From NCBI RefSeq assembly GCF_015710975.1, contig NZ_CP049783.1:372001-436000 (forward strand): DNA of 64,000 nt. The letters are read 5' to 3'. This DNA is from Paenibacillus polymyxa (GTDB lineage Bacteria > Bacillota > Bacilli > Paenibacillales > Paenibacillaceae). The position numbers were made by a program, and so were the translations under genes. The notes beneath the pieces were generated by a model. The model saw only the letters and a program-made list of their open reading frames with translations, searched no databases and was not told where the DNA came from. Shown here one piece after another: positions 25,045 to 33,896 of this stretch; position 1 is the stretch's first letter; each line of letters begins with the position of its first letter.

Positions 25045-25059
25045 TTATAAATCCCCCTC

Positions 25060-25215
25060 TTATTGTGTTGGCAAACCTGCAGCACGCCGCAGATAGTTGG
25101 CCAGATTGTTATAGTGTTGCATTTGTTCCTTGTCGCCTGCTTGTTTCGCTTTAAACCAAGCTGGTTGGAGCCAGCGGAAAATGATTTCTTGTGCATTGGA
25201 TTTAAACAGTTTCAC
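25060..25215 (-). CDS. 51-residue repeat of the endolysin C-terminus
   Basis: A GTG start overlaps the endolysin stop (GTGA). The protein FRWLQPAWFKAKQAGDKEQM then QHYNNLANYLRRAAGL closely parallels the last 45 residues of the endolysin (VSPAWFASQKAGDDVGKTHF then HNLANNLRAAAGL). It looks like a separately encoded copy of the C-terminal motif, perhaps a wall-binding or oligomerising subunit. Too short for routine calling, but the frame, coupling and homology support it. Confidence 0.7.
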   Translation of the reverse strand: MKLFKSNAQEIIFRWLQPAWFKAKQAGDKEQMQHYNNLANYLRRAAGLPTQ

Positions 25216-25976
25216 AGCTCCAGCAAGCGGTAGATTTTTTCGTTCAGCCCGGCCGCCGCCCGAAGGTTATTGGCTAGGTTATGGAAATGCGTCTTGCCCA
25301 CATCGTCCCCTGCCTTTTGAGAAGCGAACCAAGCTGGAGATACATAGTTGTCTATAAGTGACTGAGCGATATACATAGGTAACGGCGTAAAGTCCAGTGC
25401 AGCAGGAGCCACAGAAGCGCCTTTAAGCTCCGTTTCCACGTCATAAACCAATTCCTTTAGTGTCTTACCGATCGTCGCAAGGGCTTGGTCTACGTCCCTT
25501 TTACGGGCCGGGTCAAGCTGCTTATGACTCGGTATGTGTGTGCGTGGGTTAATCCCCCATTTATTGCAGCAGTAGGCCAGGTACCATACAAAGCGTTTGT
25601 AAGCCTCTAGCGTGTCGATCTTGCCACCAAAACAAAGTTCTATACCGAGGGCAATATCGTTTGCATCGTCGCCAAAGCGTTCATTGTCCGTTGTAACGTT
25701 GTATAAGACATGCCAAGCTTTCTCTGCTGCGTCTGGTCCGGTTCCTGTTGGGATTATCTCCAGAATCTTTTTGTCATCTACAAAGACCTGGGCAGATGCG
25801 GACCGGTCTTTTAGATTTTGAAAATAGGTAAAGTGGTTATCCGCTGAAGCTCCTGGATTGCCTGTGTCGTGAGCAACTAAAAAGACCGGTGCACCCGACG
25901 TTAAACGAGTACCCGGTCTTACGTTATGGCGCTTGTTTATGTAGCGCCGTTCTATCGTATATTTGGTTGTATCCAA
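25212..25976 (-). CDS. Endolysin: N-acetylmuramoyl-L-alanine amidase (Amidase_2)
   Basis: 254 residues. The N-terminal 165 residues form a type-2 amidase domain with zinc-ligand motifs (FLVAHDTGNPGA, AWHVLYN, ALGIELCFGG, IPSHKQLDPARKRDVD). The C-terminal 50 residues (SPAWFASQKAGDD... NNLRAAAGL) form a short repeat-type domain also encoded on its own by the next gene. It cuts the bond between MurNAc and L-Ala at lysis. No signal peptide, so it depends on the holin. Confidence 0.93.
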   Translation of the reverse strand: MDTTKYTIERRYINKRHNVRPGTRLTSGAPVFLVAHDTGNPGASADNHFTYFQNLKDRSASAQVFVDDKKILEIIPTGTGPDAAEKAWHVLYNVTTDNERFGDDANDIALGIELCFGGKIDTLEAYKRFVWYLAYCCNKWGINPRTHIPSHKQLDPARKRDVDQALATIGKTLKELVYDVETELKGASVAPAALDFTPLPMYIAQSLIDNYVSPAWFASQKAGDDVGKTHFHNLANNLRAAAGLNEKIYRLLEL

Positions 25977-25979
25977 TTA

Positions 25980-26381
25980 TCACAATCCCCCTTTTACAAA
26001 TACCGCCGTGACGATAGCAATTATAGTCCCACCCAACACAAATGTGAGGAACTGAAACCATTGCTTGTTATTCGTGGTTCGCTCTTTAACACTGTCCTGC
26101 TGCGTTTGTTGGAGCCAGCTAAACAGTTTCATTTCTAACGTGTCAATCTTGGTCATAACCTGATCAAATTGCAGTTGCATCATTCTAGTCGAATCCTTGA
26201 GCTGGCGAATCTCTTCATCATGGCGCCCCGCTGTTTGTTCGATCAGTTTAAAACGTGCTTCATCCGACAATGTTTGTGCGGAAAGCCTCGCAAACTCCGC
26301 GCTAAGTCCTTGTAGTTGAGCTGTTAACTCTTCTGTTTTCGCATGCAATTGTTCAATTGCCATCACGTCTCCTTCCGGCAT
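25980..26381 (-). CDS. XhlA-like holin-associated protein
   Basis: 133 residues: a long coiled coil (about 8-105) followed by one C-terminal membrane helix (FQFLTFVLGGTIIAIVTAVF). This is the layout of haemolysin XhlA of PBSX-type lysis modules, encoded beside amidase and holin. A second start at MAIEQL, preceded by AAGGAG, is equally possible. Confidence 0.8.
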   Translation of the reverse strand: MPEGDVMAIEQLHAKTEELTAQLQGLSAEFARLSAQTLSDEARFKLIEQTAGRHDEEIRQLKDSTRMMQLQFDQVMTKIDTLEMKLFSWLQQTQQDSVKERTTNNKQWFQFLTFVLGGTIIAIVTAVFVKGGL

Positions 26382-26429
26382 ACCCTTTCCCCCGTCTCTA
26401 TCTATTTTGCTCAGGAAAATTTTCCTGTC

Positions 26430-26576
26430 TTACTCTCCCCGTTTTTCTAATGGTGTGCCATCCACGTCTAATCCCCAACTTGCTAGATATGCCCTAACAG
26501 GTTCCTTTTGTATATCTGGCACCTGAGCAAACGTCTTTATGCCTTTCATGATTAGAGATCCATATATGGCTGCCAC
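26430..26576 (-). CDS. XkdX/CD1375-type small tail protein
   Basis: 48 residues from a GTG start with GGGGAGGTG upstream: AAIYGSLIMKGIKTFAQVPD, then a short helical end. The pattern xxIYxxLIxxGxKTxxxVP is characteristic of the tiny protein encoded beside tail-fibre genes in PBSX-like phages (XkdX). Role unknown. Confidence 0.75.
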   Translation of the reverse strand: MAAIYGSLIMKGIKTFAQVPDIQKEPVRAYLASWGLDVDGTPLEKRGE

Positions 26577-26581
26577 GTTAA

Positions 26582-27097
26582 TCACCTCCCCTCTTTAAGA
26601 GCTTTAAGTTCAGCTTGCATTGCAAGCATTTGCTCATACATATCAGCCATTGCAATCTGTGTATTTGTAAGTTCTTCACGAAGCTTTGGCTGCGGTTCTG
26701 GCTGCTTGGTTAATTCCGCTATCTGTTCTGGCGTGAGTCCTTCTGTCCAAAGATTATCAGGCTGCCTAGGAGCAACATATACAGGCTGTTCCCCTTCTGC
26801 CCTTCCCTTAGCCTGCCAGTCATCCAATGCTGATATATACGCCTCCTGTGCCTCGTATACGGCACTCTCATAAGCCTTCCATGCAACAAGGTCAAACTTC
26901 GGCTTGTACAGACCCGGCGTTGTAATCGGTACACCCACCGTATAGCCTACAAGCTCCGGCTTTTTTGGTTCGGCACCCTCGTCCTGATCAGTGTTATCTG
27001 GCTGAGCATAAAAAGGGACGACACCGGAAAAGGCATCGTCCACTAGCTCGTCCTCCAGATAGAGGCCGTCTGTATTTACTTTAGCTGCTGATTTCAT
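26582..27097 (-). CDS. Tail-fibre-associated protein (XkdW-like)
   Basis: 171 residues, acidic, Pro/Gln/Glu-rich, with a C-terminal coiled coil (ANTQIAMADMYEQMLAMQ region). Position between the tail fibre and the XkdX-like gene is that of XkdW in PBSX-type phages. A role in fibre structure or assembly is inferred from position only. Confidence 0.6.
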   Translation of the reverse strand: MKSAAKVNTDGLYLEDELVDDAFSGVVPFYAQPDNTDQDEGAEPKKPELVGYTVGVPITTPGLYKPKFDLVAWKAYESAVYEAQEAYISALDDWQAKGRAEGEQPVYVAPRQPDNLWTEGLTPEQIAELTKQPEPQPKLREELTNTQIAMADMYEQMLAMQAELKALKEGR

Positions 27098-27110
27098 ACA
27101 TTCCCCTCCC

Positions 27111-29639
27111 TTAGTCCAATGTGAACTCTAAGTAGATATTCACTTCATTGTTACTCCCACCGGATACGATAAATTTACCGTCAGCATTTATTAAAACGGC
27201 AGCAAACACGTCTGTAGTTGTATAAGAATGTACGGGGCGAACCTGACCTACAAGCGGCCTATATCCTTCTGGCAGAATCATAAACGGCTGGCCTATAACG
27301 CCACTTTTAATTCGAGCCTTGACCTGCACTATATTGTCTTTCTTCCGGTAGCCCAACACGCCCATGCTCACCCAGCCATTAAGTAGTGTAGTAGGAGTAA
27401 TCCATGCGGGATTATCTTTGTCAGCCTTCTTGTTCTCAAGCACCGACACGCGCGCCGTATTCTGTTGCACACTGTCCACCAAGTCCGCAAGTAGCGTCTT
27501 TTCATTGGCTGCGTAGGAACCTGTGAACGGCACGACTGGAGACGACATGAACGCAAGGTATGACACGGTATAGGCTGCGGCTGTATCCACATTGTAACTT
27601 TGAGCCAGAGCACCAGCAGGTGTTACCGTGTTAGGGTACAATGTCCAGCTGTCACGCTGCGAATTTCGGTAAATTCCGATGAATCTGTCAACTCTGTAGT
27701 TCAAAAGAGATGACTGATATTCTCCAGGGCTACCATTGTTAATGTTCCACCCTTTCGTACCTAACTCTTGATACATTTTAGCCTTCTCGCGCAGCACGAT
27801 CCCTGTACCTACTTCAACCTGATTATCACCCTCAACAAAACTTAGCTGTCCCTCTGAAACAATAGGCTCTACTGTAGGCGTTGCAAGTTGGTATACAAGT
27901 TGATACGGCGTATACCCTGCATAGGATTGTGTCGGCACGGATTGGGTGAAGTTAGGTGCGCCCACACGCTGAACCCAATACTTAGTGCCTGTACCATTCC
28001 ATGTCGCTGTTGTCGCTGCCTGCGCTTGCGCTGGCGTTATGGTATTAGCATCATACGCCTTGTAGCCGAAAAAGTAGGCTTTGATGTCATCTTGTGATGG
28101 ACTGTATTTATCATCCCATCCACTGTCAGCAACACTGATACCAATATAGATGTCTCCTGCTGCGGTGACTGCGTTCGTGTCGGCTGTGTTGCCCGTGCTG
28201 CCTTGTGGCATTATTTTTCCATCAAACTTCGTGGCAATCCCGCTTGCAGCCACAGCGCCAGCCGCAAGACCTACTATTTTTACTTGTCTGACTCCAGCAG
28301 TAGCAGCAGCGTCACCAAGTACCCACGCCCTGTTACCGTCGATCGTCAATCCTTGCCACTTCTTGGACTTAAAGTATTGCCCGTCACGTTCGAATACAGT
28401 ATCCGCATTAGCACCTGTCACTGGATCGGCGTACAGGTCTGTTTGCAACGCTAACATTGAGTCTTCGCGCGGCTTAAAAGGCTTGGCTGTGCTGCCGATG
28501 TTAAGCATGGGGTTTGACATTGTAACGGCTGTCGATGACGTGCCTAGTAAACGGATATTAGCAGCTCGGCTCGTTGCCGTGAATGTGGCACTCAACAACC
28601 CTGAGCCTGACGCTTCAACAACAATAGCAGATTCTGGTTCATCCGTTACTGTAATTCTACCAGTCGCCCCGCCGGATTGAACTGATACAGTGTACTTTTG
28701 TCCAGGCACTAACGGCGATACGGTGTGTACTATTTTGTTATCAACCGTTACCGAAACACTTTTTTCATTCGCTATGGTTGGTGTTCCTTGTTTTGCCGAC
28801 CACTCGTAAAAACTCGGCAAAAGATTCTCACCGTACCGAATAGCATATGGATTCCGTACAGGCATTACGCTGTCTACGTAAGGCCATTTAGCAGCTACCT
28901 GAGCGGGCGTAAGTGTTGCCGCTGCTGCATAGTCTGCGTCACTTATCTCGTAGACGCGGACAGAATCCATATTAAACGTGCCTCCGCTGTTGCCTGTGCC
29001 TGTAATGGTCAAGATGTGGAAATAGTCTGTAGCGGCAAATCGCACAACAGACGGAGCAAAGACAGAGGCCGAAGACACTTCATTACCCGTTGCTCCAGCA
29101 ATGCCGTTTATGGATATCGCTATCTTACTGGAATTGCCGTTTTTAACGTCAGCAATGGCAATGTATTTCCGCCCTGGTGTCGTAAGGAAGGTGACGGAAG
29201 CTGTGGCGGGTACAGAACCTAGCGTAATTTTAAATGAGCTGGTCCCGCTGGTTTTATTGGCTGTATCCGTTGCGATTGTGGTATTGCTCGACCATAGTCC
29301 AACACTCTCACAGTTCCCCATCCTTCCAAGCAAATTCACAAGCATTCTCCCGGTTACGCCGGACAATGAAAACGGAGCTGCCTTCACAGCGTTAAGTATC
29401 TGTACACCTGCATTCAGCGTAACCGTTTTGGTATTTATTGTGTTAAAGCGCGATTCTATTTCTTCTTTATGGACTGCGTTTTCTTGTAGCTCCTTCATTG
29501 CAAGATAAGCTGTATTAAGATGCCAATTAAACCACTGTGCCGGAGGCTTAATACCTACTTGATATCCGGTTAATTTCTGTGAAGCGTTCGGCTCAAGGCC
29601 AGTGGCAAACCATTCAGGCAATTTACTGGAAAATGACAT
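27111..29639 (-). CDS. Tail fibre / receptor-binding protein
   Basis: 842 residues from the ATG at 29639, which has AAAGGAGATAATC directly upstream; the open frame extends 19 codons further without a ribosome site. The N-terminal part (LPEWFATGLEPNASQKLTGY) probably attaches to the baseplate. The middle is a series of beta-rich, carbohydrate-binding-module-like segments (LLPSFYEWSAKQGTPTIANE; VTGRMLVNLLGRMGNCES), and the C-terminus ends in a beta sandwich (GYRPLVGQVRPVHSYTTTDV). It should decide host range. Expected to be the least conserved tail gene. Confidence 0.8.
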   Translation of the reverse strand: MSFSSKLPEWFATGLEPNASQKLTGYQVGIKPPAQWFNWHLNTAYLAMKELQENAVHKEEIESRFNTINTKTVTLNAGVQILNAVKAAPFSLSGVTGRMLVNLLGRMGNCESVGLWSSNTTIATDTANKTSGTSSFKITLGSVPATASVTFLTTPGRKYIAIADVKNGNSSKIAISINGIAGATGNEVSSASVFAPSVVRFAATDYFHILTITGTGNSGGTFNMDSVRVYEISDADYAAAATLTPAQVAAKWPYVDSVMPVRNPYAIRYGENLLPSFYEWSAKQGTPTIANEKSVSVTVDNKIVHTVSPLVPGQKYTVSVQSGGATGRITVTDEPESAIVVEASGSGLLSATFTATSRAANIRLLGTSSTAVTMSNPMLNIGSTAKPFKPREDSMLALQTDLYADPVTGANADTVFERDGQYFKSKKWQGLTIDGNRAWVLGDAAATAGVRQVKIVGLAAGAVAASGIATKFDGKIMPQGSTGNTADTNAVTAAGDIYIGISVADSGWDDKYSPSQDDIKAYFFGYKAYDANTITPAQAQAATTATWNGTGTKYWVQRVGAPNFTQSVPTQSYAGYTPYQLVYQLATPTVEPIVSEGQLSFVEGDNQVEVGTGIVLREKAKMYQELGTKGWNINNGSPGEYQSSLLNYRVDRFIGIYRNSQRDSWTLYPNTVTPAGALAQSYNVDTAAAYTVSYLAFMSSPVVPFTGSYAANEKTLLADLVDSVQQNTARVSVLENKKADKDNPAWITPTTLLNGWVSMGVLGYRKKDNIVQVKARIKSGVIGQPFMILPEGYRPLVGQVRPVHSYTTTDVFAAVLINADGKFIVSGGSNNEVNIYLEFTLD

Positions 29640-29652
29640 GATTATCTCCTTT

Positions 29653-30294
29653 CTATATAGGCAAGTCTGTTGACGTTCCCGGTTCAAACACTGCACCCAT
29701 TTTTCCGCCTATATTTGGGTCGTCCACGCTACCCCAGCCGCGTTCCGGGTCTACTTCCTCTGGTAAACCACCAAACTCAAACGACCCTGCCAATTCAATA
29801 CTCTGGACGCTTACGCCAGCAGCAACCGTTTTTTGGATTATCTGTACGAATTGCGACAACTCTATGCCGGATTCATTAAGCTTCTCTAAAGGCAGGCGCA
29901 TGAGAGATAATGCCGCTGGTTCCGGGTCTAACGGATCACTAAATTTCTGTTGAATCTTAATTTCGCTGTAATCTGCGCCGACCGCAAGAGCAATAACCCG
30001 TATAATCGTGTTTACATCCCCTTTGGACAGGTTACGGGCTATCTTGCTCTTTATCATGATTCGGTAAATTTCATCAGAAGCAGCTCCGCGAAGTTGTCCC
30101 ACATTTCCGCCGATAAGATCCAATGTAGTTCCCTTTGCAGTGTCGATATCTCGCCATTCTTCGATTGTTTTGAACGTGTCCTGTAAATCATTTAAAGGTC
30201 CAGCCAAAATAAAAAAGAGCTTCCCTATGTTACTGTTTGGATTTTTCGCGAACACATCCGTAAGCTTTTTAATAAGATCAACCGGAGAAATCAT
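29653..30294 (-). CDS. Baseplate wedge protein of DUF2612/YmfQ type
   Basis: 213 residues. The opening FILAGPLNDLQDTFKTIEEW and RDIDTAKGTTLDLIGGNVGQ are typical of the YmfQ/DUF2612 tail proteins that follow gpJ in contractile-tailed phages (gpI position). The start overlaps the end of the baseplate J gene by 17 bases. Confidence 0.8.
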   Translation of the reverse strand: MISPVDLIKKLTDVFAKNPNSNIGKLFFILAGPLNDLQDTFKTIEEWRDIDTAKGTTLDLIGGNVGQLRGAASDEIYRIMIKSKIARNLSKGDVNTIIRVIALAVGADYSEIKIQQKFSDPLDPEPAALSLMRLPLEKLNESGIELSQFVQIIQKTVAAGVSVQSIELAGSFEFGGLPEEVDPERGWGSVDDPNIGGKMGAVFEPGTSTDLPI

Positions 30295-31465
30295 GGTGTA
30301 TCACCTCAATCCAACTCGCAGACGTTTGAGCCACTTGTTGCACGTCCACAACTAAATTGTGCGGCCCGTAGCTCGTCCCATTAGTGGAAAGCTCTATAAC
30401 CACGTCTTCCACACCTGTAATAGAGTAAGCTGCAGCAGCAAGGCGCATCATGACAACATCTTCACCCATACTCAAGCCAGCGTATACAGTACCGTCTAAA
30501 TCAGCGCCGCCAATGAATCTGACTAATTTGGATTTAACCTGGTCGTCTCCGTCAGCGGGATACGCAGTGCTTTTATACACCTGAATTTTTATGTGGACAG
30601 GTACAACTACAGCCCGACTAAATTTAATCGGCTGAAGGTTTCCGCTCAGGTCTTTAACTTGCATGGATATGTCACCGTAAGACTCGATGCCCGCAGCTCC
30701 CACAGATAAAATTGCGTTGGCAATGTCGGTGTCTGATCCACCAAGAGCATACACCTGATATGATTTTGCAGGGCGACCAGCAGCATCAGGAGTGATTTTA
30801 TTGTTTATAATCACCGCCGCCGCACGTACCCCAGTTACCCGCAGCACCGCCCCCCGTATAGCATCGCCTGTCGCTGATCCGCCGCCAGCTACCGACAGAC
30901 TGAACTTATCACGGAACTCCGGGTCAGTCTCCTTATCACGTCCGCCAAGAATAGCAGCGGGATTGTTTACTGCTGTCACTTCCGGTACCGGGTTAACAAT
31001 GATCGTTACTGTACCCTCTGGCGTATTGCCAGACAAACCCGCCTCCATCGCCTCCACGGGAACCGTCATACTACCGGAGGCTGGGAAAGTGGCATCAGAT
31101 GTGGTTTCATACTGCACATCTGTATCTGTTGACACTAAAAAACCCGCCGACACTGTGTAACCGGGGGTGCCTGTAAGGGTTACGTTGCCAGTTGCATATT
31201 GCGAAAGAGCACGTGACACACCGACATGAGGACCGAGACGGTCTAAACTGCTTCCCTCTGCGGTGTTTACGTAGGCGCTATAATATACCTTTTCAGCAAG
31301 CCCCCAAACCGTGGCAAGAAACCACGCAAAAATCCGCAAGATAATACCCAGCGGAGAGAGGGCGGAAGTATTAATTTTGTCGCCGTATACCTCTTTGGCC
31401 TTGTCTTCCATTTCATCTATTAGATCGTCGAATCTCTTACGCTTAAACCCCTTTTCATCCAGCAT
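30278..31465 (-). CDS. Baseplate J-like (gp47) protein
   Basis: 395 residues with the usual pattern of the family: an N-terminal helical segment (LGIILRIFAWFLATVWGLAE), the TAEGSSLDRLGPHVGVSR motif, a beta-rich core, and ILGGRDKETDPEFRDKFSLS. It forms the wedge ring of contractile tails (XkdT in PBSX). Confidence 0.92.
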   Translation of the reverse strand: MLDEKGFKRKRFDDLIDEMEDKAKEVYGDKINTSALSPLGIILRIFAWFLATVWGLAEKVYYSAYVNTAEGSSLDRLGPHVGVSRALSQYATGNVTLTGTPGYTVSAGFLVSTDTDVQYETTSDATFPASGSMTVPVEAMEAGLSGNTPEGTVTIIVNPVPEVTAVNNPAAILGGRDKETDPEFRDKFSLSVAGGGSATGDAIRGAVLRVTGVRAAAVIINNKITPDAAGRPAKSYQVYALGGSDTDIANAILSVGAAGIESYGDISMQVKDLSGNLQPIKFSRAVVVPVHIKIQVYKSTAYPADGDDQVKSKLVRFIGGADLDGTVYAGLSMGEDVVMMRLAAAAYSITGVEDVVIELSTNGTSYGPHNLVVDVQQVAQTSASWIEVIHHDFSG

Positions 31466-31823
31466 TAATACTCACCCCTTCCTGCTGGATTATCTCGCCA
31501 TTGGTTCCGGTTGCCTTGAACGTTACTGTTAACAGCCGGGCCGCGCGGTCCACGATGAATGTAACATCATCAACGCTCTCTATTCGTTCCTCTTGTAATA
31601 ACGCACGGGTAAGCTCATTTCTCATTTCTTCCTCACTCGCGAGTTTTCCAAGGAACAAACGAAAAGCAAGTCCGATATCAGGATTCAGAAACCACTCCCC
31701 CGCATTGGTCCCGATTGCTACCCGACAGCATTGCGCCAGTTCTTCATCACCTTCGATCATGACCAGGTTCCCACTTGAATCAAATTCAAGGTCACCATCT
31801 GTAGTAAGTCTGAAAGACTGCAT
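31455..31823 (-). CDS. Baseplate protein, XkdS / gp25-like (DUF2634)
   Basis: 122 residues. SGNLVMIEGDEELAQCCRVA and GTNAGEWFLNPDIGLAFRLF are the hallmarks of DUF2634/gpW-gp25-like wedge proteins (XkdS). Overlaps the baseplate J start by 11 bases. Confidence 0.88.
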   Translation of the reverse strand: MQSFRLTTDGDLEFDSSGNLVMIEGDEELAQCCRVAIGTNAGEWFLNPDIGLAFRLFLGKLASEEEMRNELTRALLQEERIESVDDVTFIVDRAARLLTVTFKATGTNGEIIQQEGVSINAG

Positions 31824-31833
31824 ATTGTCACCC

Positions 31834-32232
31834 CTAACTAAAAGAAGCCGGGAAGATCCCGACTATAACCGCGTCATTACTATCGTGTTGCCTTGCCGTA
31901 TCAGGCGCAGCCACCGCACCAGCAAGCCCGTTCCGTATTTCCCGGTCAGCCACAACCACATAAACTACATCCCCCTGCTTGTACACGGGTAAGTATTCTT
32001 GTTCGCTGCCTCCATCCTTCGGCTTCAGGCGAAAACCCAACCCGGGAGCGGCTTGAATCATAGCAGGCTGATCGCTGCCCGTTCGGATAAGCGGCTGTAC
32101 GCTGGCAATCATTTTCACAGGATCGAATTTAACGACCTTGCACGGAAAGGCCACATTAAAATCCGTGTACAGCTTCAACAAAAAGCCATCCAATAAAGCA
32201 GACATAGCGGCAGCAGGATCAACTTTATTCAT
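31834..32232 (-). CDS. Baseplate spike/plug protein with Gp138-type N-terminal domain
   Basis: 132 residues. AFPCKVVKFDPVKMIASVQP is the oligonucleotide-fold start of Gp138/DUF2577-type spike proteins, and LPVYKQGDVVYVVVADREIR continues it. It likely closes the tail tip as a small puncturing spike. Four-base overlap with the upstream gene. Confidence 0.82.
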   Translation of the reverse strand: MNKVDPAAAMSALLDGFLLKLYTDFNVAFPCKVVKFDPVKMIASVQPLIRTGSDQPAMIQAAPGLGFRLKPKDGGSEQEYLPVYKQGDVVYVVVADREIRNGLAGAVAAPDTARQHDSNDAVIVGIFPASFS

Positions 32233-33026
32233 AAAATCGCCTCTACTTCCGTTGTAAAGTCTCCCGTTCGGGTAAACGTATGGGAACCACTGCGGACATG
32301 GGCTTTCCCAGTAAAACGGGAATAGGACAGGTTAAGTACACTTGCGGTGGTTACTCGGTGCTGAAGTTGCATCTTTATGTTAAAGCCCTTGGCCCCATCC
32401 TTCTCAAATCGCCCAGGCGTTCCAATTAACCCGGTTTTGGTATTGACCGCAAACACATTGTCGCCGCCGCTCCGTAAATTGCGGACGTACAGTTTGTTCT
32501 TATTGATGTACACCGATGTTCCACAGTCTTTAGCGACCTTTGCAATTATCTCCGTTACTTTGCCTTTTGCGGTGTATCCATCCTGGTACCTATAATCTCG
32601 ATTGAGGCTGAATTGAGCAATGGGTAAGCCGATATAGCTTGCCATCTGTTTAATAATCTTGCTGGCGAGTGTATTTTCAGCAAAGGCAATTTCTTTCACC
32701 TCACGTTTATCCAAGTCCTCGCTATCCAGTACGTGGATAGTGGTAATCTTGTCTACGCCCTCCCAAACGGTATCTACGTTGGATATGTAGCCGTGGAGTA
32801 GCAGACCCACATCACCCTTATATCCAGCATTGAGCATGAGCACCTTACCACGTTTGATATTGTTTATGGTTGTCTCTGCCAAATTCCAAATTTTAATTTC
32901 ACTTTCATTCGGTAGGGTGTCATTGTCAAAAGGAACCTTGCCCTCGATGTTGTACTTGTCGGAGGAAAATTTCATACCAGCGGTCAAGACCTCTATCACG
33001 CGTCCAAAATTACGCATCGTCCTCAT
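32229..33026 (-). CDS. Baseplate hub protein (XkdQ/gp27-like)
   Basis: 265 residues. Two beta-barrel-like parts (IKIWNLAETTINNIKRGKVL; DVGLLLHGYISNVDTVWEGV) with a helical insertion (NTLASKIIKQMASYIGLPIA) match tail hub proteins of PBSX-type and Mu-type contractile tails. It connects tube and spike. Confidence 0.8.
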   Translation of the reverse strand: MRTMRNFGRVIEVLTAGMKFSSDKYNIEGKVPFDNDTLPNESEIKIWNLAETTINNIKRGKVLMLNAGYKGDVGLLLHGYISNVDTVWEGVDKITTIHVLDSEDLDKREVKEIAFAENTLASKIIKQMASYIGLPIAQFSLNRDYRYQDGYTAKGKVTEIIAKVAKDCGTSVYINKNKLYVRNLRSGGDNVFAVNTKTGLIGTPGRFEKDGAKGFNIKMQLQHRVTTASVLNLSYSRFTGKAHVRSGSHTFTRTGDFTTEVEAIL

Positions 33027-33342
33027 CCTCTTCCTCTATAACATAAAGAAACACGCTCACACCGAGCGTGTCCCATGTTACGGCTGTACTATTTTCAGAT
33101 TCGTCGTATGGCACAACAGGAACCTTTGGAAACCGATCATCCTGGACATCGTAGAACAGCGGTATGCCGTATACGATCTTTTCCCCGTAAACCAATACTT
33201 CCCCATCTAGTTCAAGGTCCACCGTAAAGTAGTCAAATTCCGAATTGTAATGAACCTCAAAAGTGTACATTTGCTCTGCAAGTTCAATTTCAAATCTATA
33301 GGGGATAAGATCCTTTTCGATTTCAATAAATTCGTAGTCCAT
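33010..33342 (-). CDS. Baseplate plug protein (DUF6983-like)
   Basis: 110 residues, beta-rich (RFEIELAEQMYTFEVHYNSE, FTVDLELDGEVLVYGEKIVY) and a very acidic C-terminus (EEEDEDDA). Similar small proteins lie between tail hub and Dit-like genes in Bacillota contractile phages. ATG at 33342 with GGGGTGAG upstream chosen over the GTG two codons earlier. Confidence 0.7.
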   Translation of the reverse strand: MDYEFIEIEKDLIPYRFEIELAEQMYTFEVHYNSEFDYFTVDLELDGEVLVYGEKIVYGIPLFYDVQDDRFPKVPVVPYDESENSTAVTWDTLGVSVFLYVIEEEDEDDA

Positions 33343-33356
33343 CCACACTCACCCCA

Positions 33357-33896
33357 TTAAGCCCACGGGCTGCCCTTCTTAAATTTGACCTTCTGGACCT
33401 TTTCTTTTTCCTTTTTGCCCTTGCTCTTACCTTTTTTACCTTTCTTGGTCTTGTCCTTTTTGCCTGATTTCTTCTTGTCCTTCTTCTGCTTCACGCCACT
33501 ATTAACGATCTTAGCGGCCTGAGATTTAACAGGAAGTGGCAGTTTGCCCACGTATGAAGATTGAGCGACAATAACCTCAGTAAGAGTAAACGAAACGGCG
33601 TAACCGTCTGCGTTTGTATAATCGTGGTCAGTCGCTAGGCCGGATATAATCCCGGTGAAAGATGTCCGACCAACATATTTTACAATCTGTCCAGTGTCAG
33701 ATGCCTTTTTTAGATATGTAAGCACACGCGCCGCATCCGGCCCGGATATAACCCCACTAAGGGGCATTGTCCGGGCTTTGCGCTGCACATGGTCAACCAT
33801 ATCTATTCCTTTTTCCACGGGCTGGCTTGTTATGTCTACATCGAACGTGGGGCTTTCCTTTTCTATCCATACATAGTGGCTGTCGATCATTGCCAT
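33357..33896 (-). CDS. Dit-like phage tail protein with lysine-rich tail
   Basis: 179 residues. The N-terminal 125 residues (VWIEKESPTFDVDITSQPVE, RTMPLSGVISGPDAARVLTY) match the Dit N-terminal fold of distal tail proteins. The last 50 residues are almost entirely Lys/Gly/Ser, which may bind DNA or the tape measure. Starts in an overlap with the tape-measure stop (TAATG). Confidence 0.75.
   Translation of the reverse strand: MAMIDSHYVWIEKESPTFDVDITSQPVEKGIDMVDHVQRKARTMPLSGVISGPDAARVLTYLKKASDTGQIVKYVGRTSFTGIISGLATDHDYTNADGYAVSFTLTEVIVAQSSYVGKLPLPVKSQAAKIVNSGVKQKKDKKKSGKKDKTKKGKKGKSKGKKEKEKVQKVKFKKGSPWA

Noticed and set aside
28150..29508. Several plus-strand frames across the tail-fibre gene
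   Set aside because: All are antisense to a continuous 842-codon gene and lack ribosome sites.
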